Shown: positions 23,692-32,844, counted from the stretch's first letter. The stretch is 64,000 nucleotides of DNA from JAPUME01 sp027294185 (GCA_963555835.3 CAUVWZ020000002.1:2418001-2482000), one strand, 5' to 3'. Made by a program: numbers and translations. The notes: generated from the sequence alone by a model not told the origin.

Positions 23692-24994
23692 GGTGAGAAA
23701 AAGGAACGGCGCGTGGTGGGTGTTCGTGAATTACCACAGTCGCAGAAAAGCCAAGAAGGTAGGCACCCGTGAAGCGGCGGAGAAGGTGAAGCGGCAAATT
23801 GAAGCGCGTCTTGCCCTGGGCGATTTGGGAGTCTTGGAAGAGCACAAGGAACCCACCTTCGCCGAGTATGCCGAACGCTGGTTGAGGCAGCACGCCGAAA
23901 TCCAGTGCAAGCCCTCCACGGTTGCCCGCTACCGTGAGATTCTTCGGCTGTATCTACTCCCCGCCTTTGGAGCTTTCCGCCTCAGTCAGATTACCCGAGC
24001 GATGGTGAAGGCATTGCTCTCGGAGAAGGCGAGCGGGGGAAGGCTCTCGCGGGGTAGCTTGCGGCTGATGCTCTGTACCCTAGGCGGGATTTTCAGCCAC
24101 GCCATTGACGACGAGTTGGTTGCCAACAATCCGGCCACGAAACTAGGGAAGTTCACAAACACCGGGAAGCCCAATCGACAGGCCACAGCCCTCACCCGAC
24201 GGGAAGCAAATAGACTTCTCCAAGCCACCAAAGAATACTGCCCGCAATACTACGCGCTCTTTCTGACTGCCCTTCGGTCCGGGCTGAGGCGCGGTGAGTT
24301 GGTCGCTCTACGATGGGGTGATATTCAATTTGGCGACTGTGAGGATGATTCAAACCGACACATCCTCGTGCAGCACAACTACGTTCAGGGAGGGTTTACG
24401 TCGCCGAAGGGGAAAAGAAACCGCCGAGTGGATTTGTCAAAGCAACTTCGCAGAGAATTGCTCGCCTCACGCGATACCCGGCTCTTCGCTGCTTTCCAGG
24501 CCGGGCAGACCAGCATTGCCGAGGATCTGGTCTTCCCATCACAAGCTGGCACAGTTCTCGACCCTGCGAACCTAGTGCGTCGCTACTTCCTTCCGTGTGT
24601 GGAGAAAGCCGGATTGCGGCGAATCAGGTTCCACGACTTGCGCCACACTTTTGGAAGCCTGTTGATCCAGGACGGCGCCCCCTTGCCCTACGTGAAGGAG
24701 CAGATGGGTCATAGCTCGATCCAAATCACGGTTGACGTTTACGGCCACCTGATTCCCGGTGCCGACATCGGGTGGATGGATCGGCAGGATTCCGAAACAA
24801 GTCCGCAACTATCTGCAACCCAGGCGCAACCAAGCTCTGAGCACGAGGCGGGGTATGTGCTGCAAGTTACTGAGAGTAATGGCGGAACTGAGGGCGATCA
24901 CACCACTGACGTCCGAACAGCGTGCACGTGCTTCGCTTTCGCAACGTCACCGACCGGCATCAGAAGTTCCTGCGGGGTTACGGTCTCTACCTGA
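23681..24994 (+). CDS. int: Tyrosine integrase; C-terminus crosses the attachment core
   Basis: 437 residues in the integrated state. TTG start preceded by GAAGGAG. The N-terminal part holds an arm-type binding domain (KVRKRNGAWWVFVNYHSRRK) and a SAM-like core-binding domain (TFAEYAERWLRQHAEIQ). The catalytic domain has Arg in RSGLRRGELVALRWGD near residue 207, Lys in SPKGKRNRRVDL, HDLRHTFGSLL near 325, GHSSIQITVDVYGH with the nucleophile Tyr near 354: all intact. The last 23 residues and the stop lie in GMC DNA beyond the core. In the circle the frame reads through the core for 44 different residues and stops at 8301 (458 residues). Confidence 0.93.
   Translation: MSVKVRKRNGAWWVFVNYHSRRKAKKVGTREAAEKVKRQIEARLALGDLGVLEEHKEPTFAEYAERWLRQHAEIQCKPSTVARYREILRLYLLPAFGAFRLSQITRAMVKALLSEKASGGRLSRGSLRLMLCTLGGIFSHAIDDELVANNPATKLGKFTNTGKPNRQATALTRREANRLLQATKEYCPQYYALFLTALRSGLRRGELVALRWGDIQFGDCEDDSNRHILVQHNYVQGGFTSPKGKRNRRVDLSKQLRRELLASRDTRLFAAFQAGQTSIAEDLVFPSQAGTVLDPANLVRRYFLPCVEKAGLRRIRFHDLRHTFGSLLIQDGAPLPYVKEQMGHSSIQITVDVYGHLIPGADIGWMDRQDSETSPQLSATQAQPSSEHEAGYVLQVTESNGGTEGDHTTDVRTACTCFAFATSPTGIRSSCGVTVST
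24802..24831 (+). repeat. Candidate integrase arm-type sites, right
   Basis: TCCGCAACTATCTGCAACC at 24802-24820 plus GGCGCAACC at 24823-24831, about 80-100 bases inside the right core and inside the integrase gene. The first mirrors 8241-8260 at the left end in the same orientation. Confidence 0.45.
24908..24924 (+). repeat. Right attachment site core (attR)
   Basis: GACGTCCGAACAGCGTG, identical to 8152-8168. Here it encodes DVRTA in the integrase frame and, in the GMC frame, PNSV. Confidence 0.92.
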
Positions 24995-25518
24995 ACGCCG
25001 GGCCGGCCTACAACTTCGGCTCGGATAAGATCGGAAAAGAGTACAAGCAAGCCGTGAAGGACGGCATCTACACCATCCGCTTCCATGGGTATGCCGAGTG
25101 CCTGGCCCGTTGGGATAACTTCTGCGAGCTGGATAAGAACGTCGTCGACGCCTGGGGGATTCCCGTCCTGCGCTTCAACGCCTCCTACGGGGATAACGAG
25201 CGCGCCACGATGGCCGACATGGCCGTAACGTCCGCGGAAATGCTCGAGGCTGCCGGCGCCGTCAATATCCGTCCTTTCCGGAACCCGGCGACCTTCGGCA
25301 ACGCCAACCACGACGTCGGTTCCGCCCGCATGGGCGATGATCCGAAGATTTCGGTTCTCAACAGGTGGAACCAGGTTCATGACGCGAAGAATGTTTTCGT
25401 CACCGACGGGGCCTGCTACGTCACCTCGCCCTACCAGAACCCCACTCTCACCATGATGGCCCTCACCGTACGGGCCTGCGACTACCTGGTGGAGCAGAAC
25501 CGGAAGGGAGAGGTCTAG
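24925..25518 (+). pseudogene. GMC oxidoreductase, 3' part (displaced by the element)
   Basis: C-terminal third of the split gene, in frame with 7080-8168 across the 17-bp core. It starts HVLRFRNVTDRHQKFLRGYG, the strand after the RPN motif, and holds the catalytic region FGNANHDVGSARMGDDPK (active-site His) and the C-terminal TSPYQNPTLTMMALTVRACD with the conserved Asn. A GTG inside the core could start translation, but the FAD-binding domain would be absent. Excision would restore a normal 560-residue enzyme. Confidence 0.9.
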
Positions 25519-25682
25519 CCGTCCTTTCGGGAAGGGTTTGGTCTTTTCCGGCCCGGAGCCCCGGACACCTCGGCCCCGCTCCCTGCCTGAGATTTCCCCC
25601 CTGCCTTCGAACTTCACCCCTCTGCCCACCCTCGCCCCCAATCCAAGCTAAAATCAGATAGGCCCCTGAAGGTGTGAAAAGA

Positions 25683-26774
25683 ATGCTGACCTCGGAATTC
25701 GATTATCGGCTGCCGCCGGAGTTGATCGCACAGCGTCCGTTAACCCGCCGGGATAGTTCGCGGATGATGGTCGTGGAGCGTGCCAGGGCAGGCTTCGCGG
25801 ACCGCCGATTCGGCGACCTTCCGGGGCTTCTCGGGGCCGGAGACCTGCTGGTCTTCAACAACACGCGCGTCTTTCCGGCCCGGCTGCTGGGAAGGCGGGT
25901 CGGCCTTACCTCGCAGAAAATCGGCAAACACAACCCGACCCAGCGGGAGTATCTGCATGCGGAGATCGAAGTATTCCTCATCCGACAGGAGGATGAAGAT
26001 AGGTGGAAAGCTCTGGTCCATCCGGGCCGCAAGGTTCGGCCGGGCGAGCGAGTGATATTTGGAGAGGACGAGCTCGAAGCGGAAATACTCGAGCGGGGCG
26101 CCTACGGGGTTCGTCTGGTGCGGCTTCGCTCGAGGAGTGCGGGGGAATCAGTGCAGGCGCTCATCGACCGGCTGGGTCATGTCCCTCTCCCCCCCTATAT
26201 CCATCGCTCCGATGATCCTGCCGACCGCGAGACCTATCAGACGGTTTACGCCAAGGTACGCGGGGCGGTGGCCGCTCCGACCGCGGGGCTCCACTTCAGC
26301 GAAGAAGTTTTCACCGCGCTGGCAGAACGCGGCGTCGAAAGCTGCGAGATTACTCTTCATGTGGGCCTCGGAACCTTTCAGCCGATCCGGAGCGAGGCGG
26401 TGGAGAAGCACCGGATGGACCCGGAGTCCTACGAGATTTCAGAATCCGCCTCAGAGCGCATCCTTCAGGCAAAACGGGAGGGGCGGCGAATTGTCGCCGT
26501 GGGGACCACCGTCGTGCGTACGCTCGAGCACGCGGCCCAAAAGGGGGAGGGGAAGATCGCCGCCGCTTCCGGCCAAACCGACCTGTTTGTTTTTCCCGGA
26601 TTCAAGTTTCAGCTTACCGATGCGCTCCTCACCAATTTTCACCTTCCCCGGTCAACGCTTCTGATGCTGGTCTCCGCCTTCGCAGGCCGGGACCTGACGC
26701 TGCGCGCCTACCGGCACGCGGTTGAGGAGCGTTACCGCTTCTACAGCTACGGCGACTGTATGCTGATTGTTTAG
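25683..26774 (+). CDS. queA: S-adenosylmethionine:tRNA ribosyltransferase-isomerase QueA
   Basis: Transfers the ribosyl moiety of SAM to preQ1 in tRNA, forming epoxyqueuosine (queuosine pathway). Full length, about 363 residues. Family motifs: FDYRLPPELIAQRPLTRRDSS, LLVFNNTRVFPARLLGRR near residue 57, GHVPLPPYIHR near 168, VAAPTAGLHFS near 195, LHVGLGTFQPI near 220 and LTNFHLPRSTLLMLVSAFAG near 315. I prefer ATG 25683, with GAAGGTG 9 bases upstream, over GTG 25674. A second gene of the pathway, queF, is at 33919. Confidence 0.95.
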   Translation: MLTSEFDYRLPPELIAQRPLTRRDSSRMMVVERARAGFADRRFGDLPGLLGAGDLLVFNNTRVFPARLLGRRVGLTSQKIGKHNPTQREYLHAEIEVFLIRQEDEDRWKALVHPGRKVRPGERVIFGEDELEAEILERGAYGVRLVRLRSRSAGESVQALIDRLGHVPLPPYIHRSDDPADRETYQTVYAKVRGAVAAPTAGLHFSEEVFTALAERGVESCEITLHVGLGTFQPIRSEAVEKHRMDPESYEISESASERILQAKREGRRIVAVGTTVVRTLEHAAQKGEGKIAAASGQTDLFVFPGFKFQLTDALLTNFHLPRSTLLMLVSAFAGRDLTLRAYRHAVEERYRFYSYGDCMLIV

Positions 26775-26789
26775 GAGGGGCGCTGCTGC

Positions 26790-29654
26790 TTACCGGGAGG
26801 TCTGCATCCGTCTGAGGACTTCGCCCAGTCTCTCGATATCTTCCGCGTAGCCGGCCAGGTTACCCCGACGCATTTCCCCCTGTGCGCTTACGAAGAGGCG
26901 ATTTGCCTCCTGGGTGAGCGCTCGCATGTCTGTGCTTGCGGGCTGGGAAGGTTGCCGGACGGGAGCAGAGGCTAGCTGTGTTCCGCTCGGCGTCGGCACA
27001 GTGGAGGGTCGGCCGTCCACGCGTCCGAAGATCTTGGAGAGCGCTTCGTCGAGGGTCGGTTCCATGACGACCTGATCGGCGTAGGACACGATCACGCGGC
27101 GCATCTCGGGCAGCCCTCCGCCGGCCTCGGCCGCCAGGTAAAGCGGCTCGACATAGAGAATGGAGTTTTCGATGGGAATCACCAGCAGGGTGCCGCGGAT
27201 TACACGCGACCCGCCCTGGTCCCAGAGCGTCAATTGCTGCGAGATTTCCGGCTGCTGGTCGATGCGTGCTTCGATCTGCTGCGGGCCGTAAACGAGCTTT
27301 TGCTTGGGGAAATTGAAGACCAGCACCTTGCCGTAGTCGTCTCCGTCGCAGCGAGCGGCCATCCAGGCGATCATGTTGTTCTTGCGGGCCGGGGTGAAGG
27401 GGATCATGAGAATGAATTCTTCGCTCTTTCCCACCTCGGGGAGCTTCATGATGGTGTAGTAGGGGCGCATCGTCGTCATCGTCGTCTGCGTGACGGCGGA
27501 AGCCTGCCTTGCGGGCGGCGTGGGTGTCCTGGCGATGGGTCGGCTCAACGGCTCCTGCGTGACGGCGGTGGAAAGTTTCTGCGTCACCCGCCACAGGTCC
27601 TCCTTGTTGTAGAAGACGCGCGGGTCGGTCATGTGATAGGTCGCATACATCTCCGCCTGAATGGAGAACATGTCCTGCGGGTAGCGGATGTGAGCGCGCA
27701 GGTCCTCCGGCATCTCCGCCAGCGGCTCGAAGACCCCTGGAAAAATATTCGAATAGACACGGATAAGCGGGTCGGAATCGTCGGCCAGGAAGAAGCGAAC
27801 CCGCCCGTCGTAGGCATTGACGGTTACTTTGACGGCGTTACGGATGTAATTCACCCCGCGCGTGACCGGTTCGGAGTAGGGGAAGCGGTCAGAAATCGTG
27901 TAGCCGTCGAGCATCCACCACAGATGCCCATCCTTGCCGATCACCATGTAGGGGTCCTGGTCGAAGCGGATGAAAGGCGTCAATCGTTGGGCGCGCTCCA
28001 TCACCCGGCGGTAGATCATCACGCGGCTTTCCGTTTGAATGTCCTGCGAGAGTAGAATCTTGGTTTCCTTGAATTTTATGGCGAACAGGAGCCGCCGCAG
28101 GAGGCCGCCTATCTGCACGCCGCCACCACCTTCATAGGTGCTGTAGACATTCTGGTCGCCCGAGGGATAGTCGAACTCCTGGGCCCGCGAATTGACAATG
28201 CAGTAGTCGTTCCCCATCTCACCGTAGTAAACCTCGGGGCGTGTTACCTGGACGTCGGTGGTGGAGACGGGAGGAATATTCTTGATGAACAGGTTGGGGA
28301 GCCCCTCGCGGGTCGTTTCATTGACCGGTCCGAGACAGAGACCATAGCCGTGGGTGTAGTTCAAATGCTGGTTGATCCAGACCTGGCTGGGAAGGTTGGC
28401 ATAGGAGAGCTCCCGAGGAGAAAGAGAAACCTGCCGGTAGGTTCCGTCGAGCCAGTAGCGGTCGTTGTCAACGTCCTTGAAGTCGTAGTAAGTCCGAATC
28501 TCCTGAAGTTGCGCAAAGGTGGTGAGCAGCGGCTCGTGATCCCAGAGGCGGATGTTGCGGATGGTTCCTTCATTGCGGCGAATGTCATCGAGCGTGAGGT
28601 CTTCCGAGGCGGAGAATTGGCGCTGCTCGAAGCGGTCGAGGCCGTACCCCTGGAGCGTAAACTTGATATTGCGCTCGATGTAGGGAGTCTCTTTCTCGAT
28701 TTCGTTTGGCGCGACGCTGAATCTTTGCACGATTTCCGGATAGGCCTTGCCGCCCAGAAGGCCGACGATCGCCAATCCCACGACACCCAGGATGGGGTAA
28801 CGCAGCGATCCCTGGGCGACGGCCACCAGGCAGCAGAGCGCCGTCAGGATCGAGACCCCAAGCAGAACCCACAACACCGGCAGGCTGGCATGGACGTCCG
28901 TGTAGCTGGCCCCGAAGACCACCCCGCGCGGGGAGTAGAGCAGGTCGTACATGGAAATGCGGAAGCTGAAGGCTACCACCCCGAAGAAAGCCGCCGCCAG
29001 AACCATCAGATGGGTCCTGGCCGCCGGAGCCACCCGCGGCCCCTTGGGTGTGGCCGAGACACCGCCTTCCAGCAGATAAAAGAACGTCACCGCCAGCGCC
29101 GTCAGAATCAGCGTGGCCAGAGAGAGGTAAAACAGGAAGCGGATGAAGGGCAGCTCGAAGACGTAAAAGCCCAGGTCCAGGCTCAGCAGGGGATCGAGGT
29201 CGTTAAACGGTTCCGAATGGAGGTAGAGGAGATAGTCCGACCAGTGGGTCGCGGCCCAGCTGCCGATTACATAGGCGACCAGCACCAGGCCGATCCAGAC
29301 CAGCTTCTTGATCAGCTTTCCCATTCGGTCGAGCGTGGCGAATTCCAGCGAATCCTTCGGGATGCGGAAGCCTTGTTTCCTGGACACCAGCCGTGCCAGG
29401 AAAAGATTTGCCCCCGCGAAAAGGAAGAACCCCATCGAGGCCAGGCTGGTGAGTCCGATTTTCGTTTTGAGAATCGTTTTGTAGATAACCCCGAAACCCT
29501 GCTCCTTGAACCAGATCCAATCGACGATCAGATCGATGCCGCGCCCGAATAGCGGCAGGAGGATAAGAAGCAGGAAGAAGCCGATCAGCAGGAGGCGTGT
29601 CCGTCGATCCACACGAAACCCGGGATTTGGGGGAACGGAATTCGTTGTTGCCAT
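26790..29654 (-). CDS. UPF0182 family membrane protein
   Basis: 954-residue protein of the COG1615/UPF0182 family, typical length. The N-terminal third has about seven hydrophobic helices (first at RLLLIGFFLLLILLPLFG), the rest is a large, presumably extracytoplasmic domain. Family-like segments are ETPYIERNIKFTLQGYGLDR, SQVWINQHLNYTHGYG near 440, RVFYNKEDLWRV and EEFILMIPFTPARKNNMIAW. The C-terminal 60 residues are a low-complexity linker and a helical tail. Molecular function is unknown. It is separated from the rhomboid gene by 74 bases on the same strand. Confidence 0.93.
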   Translation of the reverse strand: MATTNSVPPNPGFRVDRRTRLLLIGFFLLLILLPLFGRGIDLIVDWIWFKEQGFGVIYKTILKTKIGLTSLASMGFFLFAGANLFLARLVSRKQGFRIPKDSLEFATLDRMGKLIKKLVWIGLVLVAYVIGSWAATHWSDYLLYLHSEPFNDLDPLLSLDLGFYVFELPFIRFLFYLSLATLILTALAVTFFYLLEGGVSATPKGPRVAPAARTHLMVLAAAFFGVVAFSFRISMYDLLYSPRGVVFGASYTDVHASLPVLWVLLGVSILTALCCLVAVAQGSLRYPILGVVGLAIVGLLGGKAYPEIVQRFSVAPNEIEKETPYIERNIKFTLQGYGLDRFEQRQFSASEDLTLDDIRRNEGTIRNIRLWDHEPLLTTFAQLQEIRTYYDFKDVDNDRYWLDGTYRQVSLSPRELSYANLPSQVWINQHLNYTHGYGLCLGPVNETTREGLPNLFIKNIPPVSTTDVQVTRPEVYYGEMGNDYCIVNSRAQEFDYPSGDQNVYSTYEGGGGVQIGGLLRRLLFAIKFKETKILLSQDIQTESRVMIYRRVMERAQRLTPFIRFDQDPYMVIGKDGHLWWMLDGYTISDRFPYSEPVTRGVNYIRNAVKVTVNAYDGRVRFFLADDSDPLIRVYSNIFPGVFEPLAEMPEDLRAHIRYPQDMFSIQAEMYATYHMTDPRVFYNKEDLWRVTQKLSTAVTQEPLSRPIARTPTPPARQASAVTQTTMTTMRPYYTIMKLPEVGKSEEFILMIPFTPARKNNMIAWMAARCDGDDYGKVLVFNFPKQKLVYGPQQIEARIDQQPEISQQLTLWDQGGSRVIRGTLLVIPIENSILYVEPLYLAAEAGGGLPEMRRVIVSYADQVVMEPTLDEALSKIFGRVDGRPSTVPTPSGTQLASAPVRQPSQPASTDMRALTQEANRLFVSAQGEMRRGNLAGYAEDIERLGEVLRRMQTSR

Positions 29655-29728
29655 TTGTATACCTAATCTTTATGCGAGGAACCGCGCGAAGTCAAAGGTT
29701 TCCGGAAAAACTTCCCGCTCAAACGGGC

Positions 29729-31243
29729 TCAAAGCCGCCTTTCGGTGAGCGCCTGGCGATAACGCGTCATGTGGTCTTGAAACGTTTGGTTGCCCGGCTC
29801 CAACTGAAGAGCCCTTTGCTGGGTTTCAATGGCTTCCCGATGGCGTCCGTTGACGTAGAGGGCTTCGGCCAGAGTGTCGATCAGGGTGGCCTCCTGCCAG
29901 CGAGTCAGCTCGACGGCGAGAGTGGCGTGCTCCAGGGCCGCCTGGGGGCGGCGAAAGTCGGGGTCTTCTGCGGTCGCATAAAGCCAGGCCAGGTTGTTGT
30001 GGGCGAGGGCGTCATTTTCGTTCAGGGTGAGGGCTCGCCGGTATTGCTCGATGGCTTCTTCATGGAGCTTGATCTGAAAGCCGATGTCGGCGAAGAAGCG
30101 GCGGACGTCTCCCTTTTCGGCCTCCTGGCCGGCCAGGATTCTGTACTGGCGTTCCGCGCTGTCAGAGTCACCGCGCTTTCGATGAACCGCAGCCAACGCT
30201 ACCCGGGCAAATAACGAGTCGGGGTTGGTTTCGAGCGCGCCGTCGAGCAATTCCTGGGCTTCGTCGAGTTGGCCGAGACCCAGGTGGGCGACGGCCTGCT
30301 GCACCCGGATCCGTTCATCGTGCGGCTGCTTCTGGGCCAGCGGCTCCAGTTCCTCGAGCGCCTTGTCAAACTGTCCCCGCCCCAAAAGCGTGTCGGCCCG
30401 TTCCAGGACTTCCCCGGAGTGGCGGATCCCGAGGAAGTGGCGAACCTCGCCGGATATCCCCAGCGCGACAATAAGAAGAGGAATAAGAACGATTCCCTGG
30501 GAAGGCTCCTCGGCGAGGGGCCCTCCGATCGGCTCGCCCGCAGCAGGTGGTTGAACCCAGTAGGCAACCAGAGCGCCGCCGATGAGTCCCCCCAGGTGCC
30601 CCCAGTTGTCCACCATGGGAAGCATCCAGCCCAGGAAAAGGTTGATGAGAATGAAAGGCAGGATGCCGCGGCCAAAGGCCCGGCGCAACCCCAAGGGAAC
30701 AGATTGGGGGTGGCGCAGGCCGACAACCAGCAGGCCTCCGGCGATCCCGAAAATCGATCCTGAGGCGCCGGCGGAGACGTGCGGGGCGATGGTCATGCTC
30801 AAGGCGCTGCTCGCCACCCCCGCCCCGACGTAGAGCAGCATGTAGCGGCCGTGGCCGTATACACGTTCAAGAATCCGGCCCAGCAGGTAGAGCGCGAAAC
30901 TGTTTACCAGCAGGTGCAGCAGGCCGATGTGCAGGAACATCGGCATCACCAGCCGGAAGTACTCTCCCTGCTCCAGATATGGCCCGTAGGCGGCGCCGAA
31001 GGAAAGGAGCAGGCGCTGGAAGAACGCTGCCTGCTCGGGGCTTTGCACCATCCCGGTGAGCCACAACCTCAGGCCCTGCCAGGTGTCGGGACTCTCCAGA
31101 GCCGCAAGAACGGACGTCAAAATAAAGACCGCAGTGTTGGCTGCCAGAAGAATGTAGGTCGCTCTAATGGGGAATACACGCGGGCGGAAAAGCGGCTCCG
31201 ATTCCAGGGGGCGATACTCCGGTGTTGGGGCGAGTTCGGTCAT
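29729..31243 (-). CDS. Rhomboid-family intramembrane serine protease with TPR domain
   Basis: 504 residues. Residues about 30-230 form a rhomboid core: HIGLLHLLVNSFALYLLG near 110, active-site Ser in SAGASGSIFGIAGGLL near 163, and catalytic His in DNWGHLGGLIGGAL near 212. The C-terminal half is built of tetratricopeptide repeats (DKALEELEPLAQKQPHDERI, then LDGALETNPDSLFARVALAA and AHNNLAWLYATAED). Rhomboid-TPR fusions are common in several phyla. The start overlaps the stop of the TonB-C gene (ATGA), so they form an operon. Confidence 0.9.
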   Translation of the reverse strand: MTELAPTPEYRPLESEPLFRPRVFPIRATYILLAANTAVFILTSVLAALESPDTWQGLRLWLTGMVQSPEQAAFFQRLLLSFGAAYGPYLEQGEYFRLVMPMFLHIGLLHLLVNSFALYLLGRILERVYGHGRYMLLYVGAGVASSALSMTIAPHVSAGASGSIFGIAGGLLVVGLRHPQSVPLGLRRAFGRGILPFILINLFLGWMLPMVDNWGHLGGLIGGALVAYWVQPPAAGEPIGGPLAEEPSQGIVLIPLLIVALGISGEVRHFLGIRHSGEVLERADTLLGRGQFDKALEELEPLAQKQPHDERIRVQQAVAHLGLGQLDEAQELLDGALETNPDSLFARVALAAVHRKRGDSDSAERQYRILAGQEAEKGDVRRFFADIGFQIKLHEEAIEQYRRALTLNENDALAHNNLAWLYATAEDPDFRRPQAALEHATLAVELTRWQEATLIDTLAEALYVNGRHREAIETQQRALQLEPGNQTFQDHMTRYRQALTERRL

Positions 31244-31743
31244 AAAAAGTCAACGACCGGCCGTGCGGCGCGGGTGAACATTTCCGCCGTGTTGTCCTCG
31301 GGTTCGGATGAATCCCGGGGCAGAAGCGTGCGATGTACCTCCCGCCTCCGTTGAGGGTCAAATTCGATGGTGACACGCACAGTTGCCGGGACCGGATTGA
31401 AGTCGAGAAAAAAGCGGCGGAACTTCCAACGGCGGGCAGCTTCTCTGGCAGGTTCCACTAAGCTTCGATGGCCGGAAATGATCTCCACAGCACAGATTCG
31501 ACCCTCGGCGTCGACCCGAAGCTCCAACTCCACCGCAAGAGGAATCCCTTGCCGGGGCGCCGAAGGCGGGTAGGCAGGCTCAACCACCTCTTCCAGATGA
31601 GAGGCGGCTGAATCGCGGTCCAGTACCATTTCGGCGGCGTCAACACATCCTGGAGTGCCGGGGTTTGCGCTGCACGAATGGAGGCAAAGGGCTGCGATCA
31701 GGGAAATTCCGACCGGATATTCTATCTTGCTCGTTATCACCAC
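31240..31743 (-). CDS. Envelope protein with TonB C-terminal-like domain
   Basis: 167 residues, GTG start. The N-terminus (VGISLIAALCLHSCSANPGT) looks like a lipoprotein signal with a non-ideal lipobox before Cys. The C-terminal domain resembles TonB_C: EPAYPPSAPRQGIPLAVELE, VDAEGRICAVEIISGHRSLV, then AREAARRWKFRRFFLDF and a final beta strand. Such proteins couple inner-membrane energy to outer-membrane receptors or act as periplasmic partners. Without a clear anchoring helix this one may be structural. Co-transcribed with the rhomboid protease, which might process it (inference). Confidence 0.7.
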   Translation of the reverse strand: MVITSKIEYPVGISLIAALCLHSCSANPGTPGCVDAAEMVLDRDSAASHLEEVVEPAYPPSAPRQGIPLAVELELRVDAEGRICAVEIISGHRSLVEPAREAARRWKFRRFFLDFNPVPATVRVTIEFDPQRRREVHRTLLPRDSSEPEDNTAEMFTRAARPVVDFL

Positions 31744-31830
31744 TGGTCTCCGTGCGCCGGCTGATTATAATGTTCGGTGATTATAGCATCCGGCGGGTCG
31801 GTGCCCCGATTGAGGGAACACGGCTAGCCC

Positions 31831-32793
31831 TCAAGAAAGCTCAGCTCCCCGGAGGATTTGGCGAGGATCGAGCCGCTTCAGCCCCGCGCGCCGCACATCG
31901 TCGAGGGCTTGCTCGAATTCCTCAGCCCTGATACGCCGGTTGATTTCCGCATACTCCCGTTGATTGACTTTACCCGCCGGGTAATACTGTGCCATAAGAT
32001 TGACGTAGGTATCAGGAGAAAGTTCCCGCGCGATCCATTTGAGAACATTGCGTGTTCCGGCGATCCCGCCAGGCATGACCAGATGCCGAACCAACAAGCC
32101 CCGCTTCGCCAGGCCCTCCTCATCCAGAACCAGATCGCCCACCTGACGGTGCATCTCTTTCAGTGAGCGCCGCGCAACTTCGGGGTAATCAGGCGCCTTG
32201 GAATACTTTCGCGCCGCCTCACGATCCCACCATTTGAAATCGGGCATGTAGATGTCCACCAATCCATCCAGCAGTTGCAGGGATTCCATGGAATCGTAAC
32301 CGCTGGTGTTGTAGATGAGCGGAAGCTTTAGGCCGCGCTCGATGGCAAAGGGCAGAGCCTCGACGATTTGTGGCACTACGTGCTCGGGGGTTACGAAGTT
32401 GATGTTGTGGCAGCCCTGCCCCTGCAGGTCGAGCATCATTCCTGCCAACTGTTCCGGTCGCACCGGTCGGCCCCTGAGTTCCCAACTGATGTCATAGTTC
32501 TGGCAGAAAACACATCGCAGGTTGCAGCCGGAGAAAAAGATCGTCCCCGATCCTCTTTTGCCCCGCAGGCAGTCCTCCTCGCCGAAATGGGGGAAGTGGC
32601 TGCTCGTCACCGCATAACGGCCCGTCTTGCAAACCGCAAATTTGTCCTCCAAACGGTTCACCCGGCAGTTGCGGGGGCAGACCCTGCAGCTTGCGAGCTG
32701 TGCTTTGGCCTGCTCTACGCGCTCCCGGAGCATTCCCGAGGCGTACAGGCCGAGGTAGGCAGGCTCAAAAGTCGTTCTGGAGAGTTCAAACAT
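31831..32793 (-). CDS. Radical SAM protein, PflX/PflA-like
   Basis: 320 residues. Radical SAM cluster motif CNLRCVFCQN near residue 89, and an N-terminal cysteine set CRVCPRNCRVNR with a later CKTG, as in the COG1313 (PflX) group related to pyruvate formate-lyase activases. Family segments include GSGTIFFSGC, INFVTPEHVVPQIVEAL near 140, YMPDFKWWD near 190 and HLVMPGGIAGT near 250. The substrate of this group is unknown; no formate-lyase partner lies nearby. Confidence 0.9.
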   Translation of the reverse strand: MFELSRTTFEPAYLGLYASGMLRERVEQAKAQLASCRVCPRNCRVNRLEDKFAVCKTGRYAVTSSHFPHFGEEDCLRGKRGSGTIFFSGCNLRCVFCQNYDISWELRGRPVRPEQLAGMMLDLQGQGCHNINFVTPEHVVPQIVEALPFAIERGLKLPLIYNTSGYDSMESLQLLDGLVDIYMPDFKWWDREAARKYSKAPDYPEVARRSLKEMHRQVGDLVLDEEGLAKRGLLVRHLVMPGGIAGTRNVLKWIARELSPDTYVNLMAQYYPAGKVNQREYAEINRRIRAEEFEQALDDVRRAGLKRLDPRQILRGAELS

Positions 32794-32844
32794 TCCCGGT
32801 GCCTTTTTGCAGCTGCCTCCCGTTGGGGTATTGAGGAAGCCAGG

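Larger units (their letters stand above)
8152..24924. mobile_element. Phage-satellite-like integrative element in a GMC oxidoreductase gene
   Basis: Bounded by the identical 17-bp repeats 8152-8168 and 24908-24924; the excised circle would be 16,756 bp. The tyrosine integrase adjoins the right end. Right-arm genes (HTH proteins, replication initiator with iterons, DnaB, excisionase) and left-arm genes (zinc ribbon, DUF5681, small terminase) are on the plus strand and become contiguous through the circular junction. There are no capsid, tail, portal or large-terminase genes, which suggests a satellite (PICI-like) or a strongly reduced prophage. The central 9.7-19.2 kb is a mosaic of metabolic genes and transposon scars, mostly on the minus strand. 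Boundaries are seen directly; satellite lifestyle is inferred. Confidence 0.88.

Noticed and set aside
28350..29552. 400-codon plus-strand frame
   Set aside because: Antisense to the UPF0182 gene, low-quality composition.
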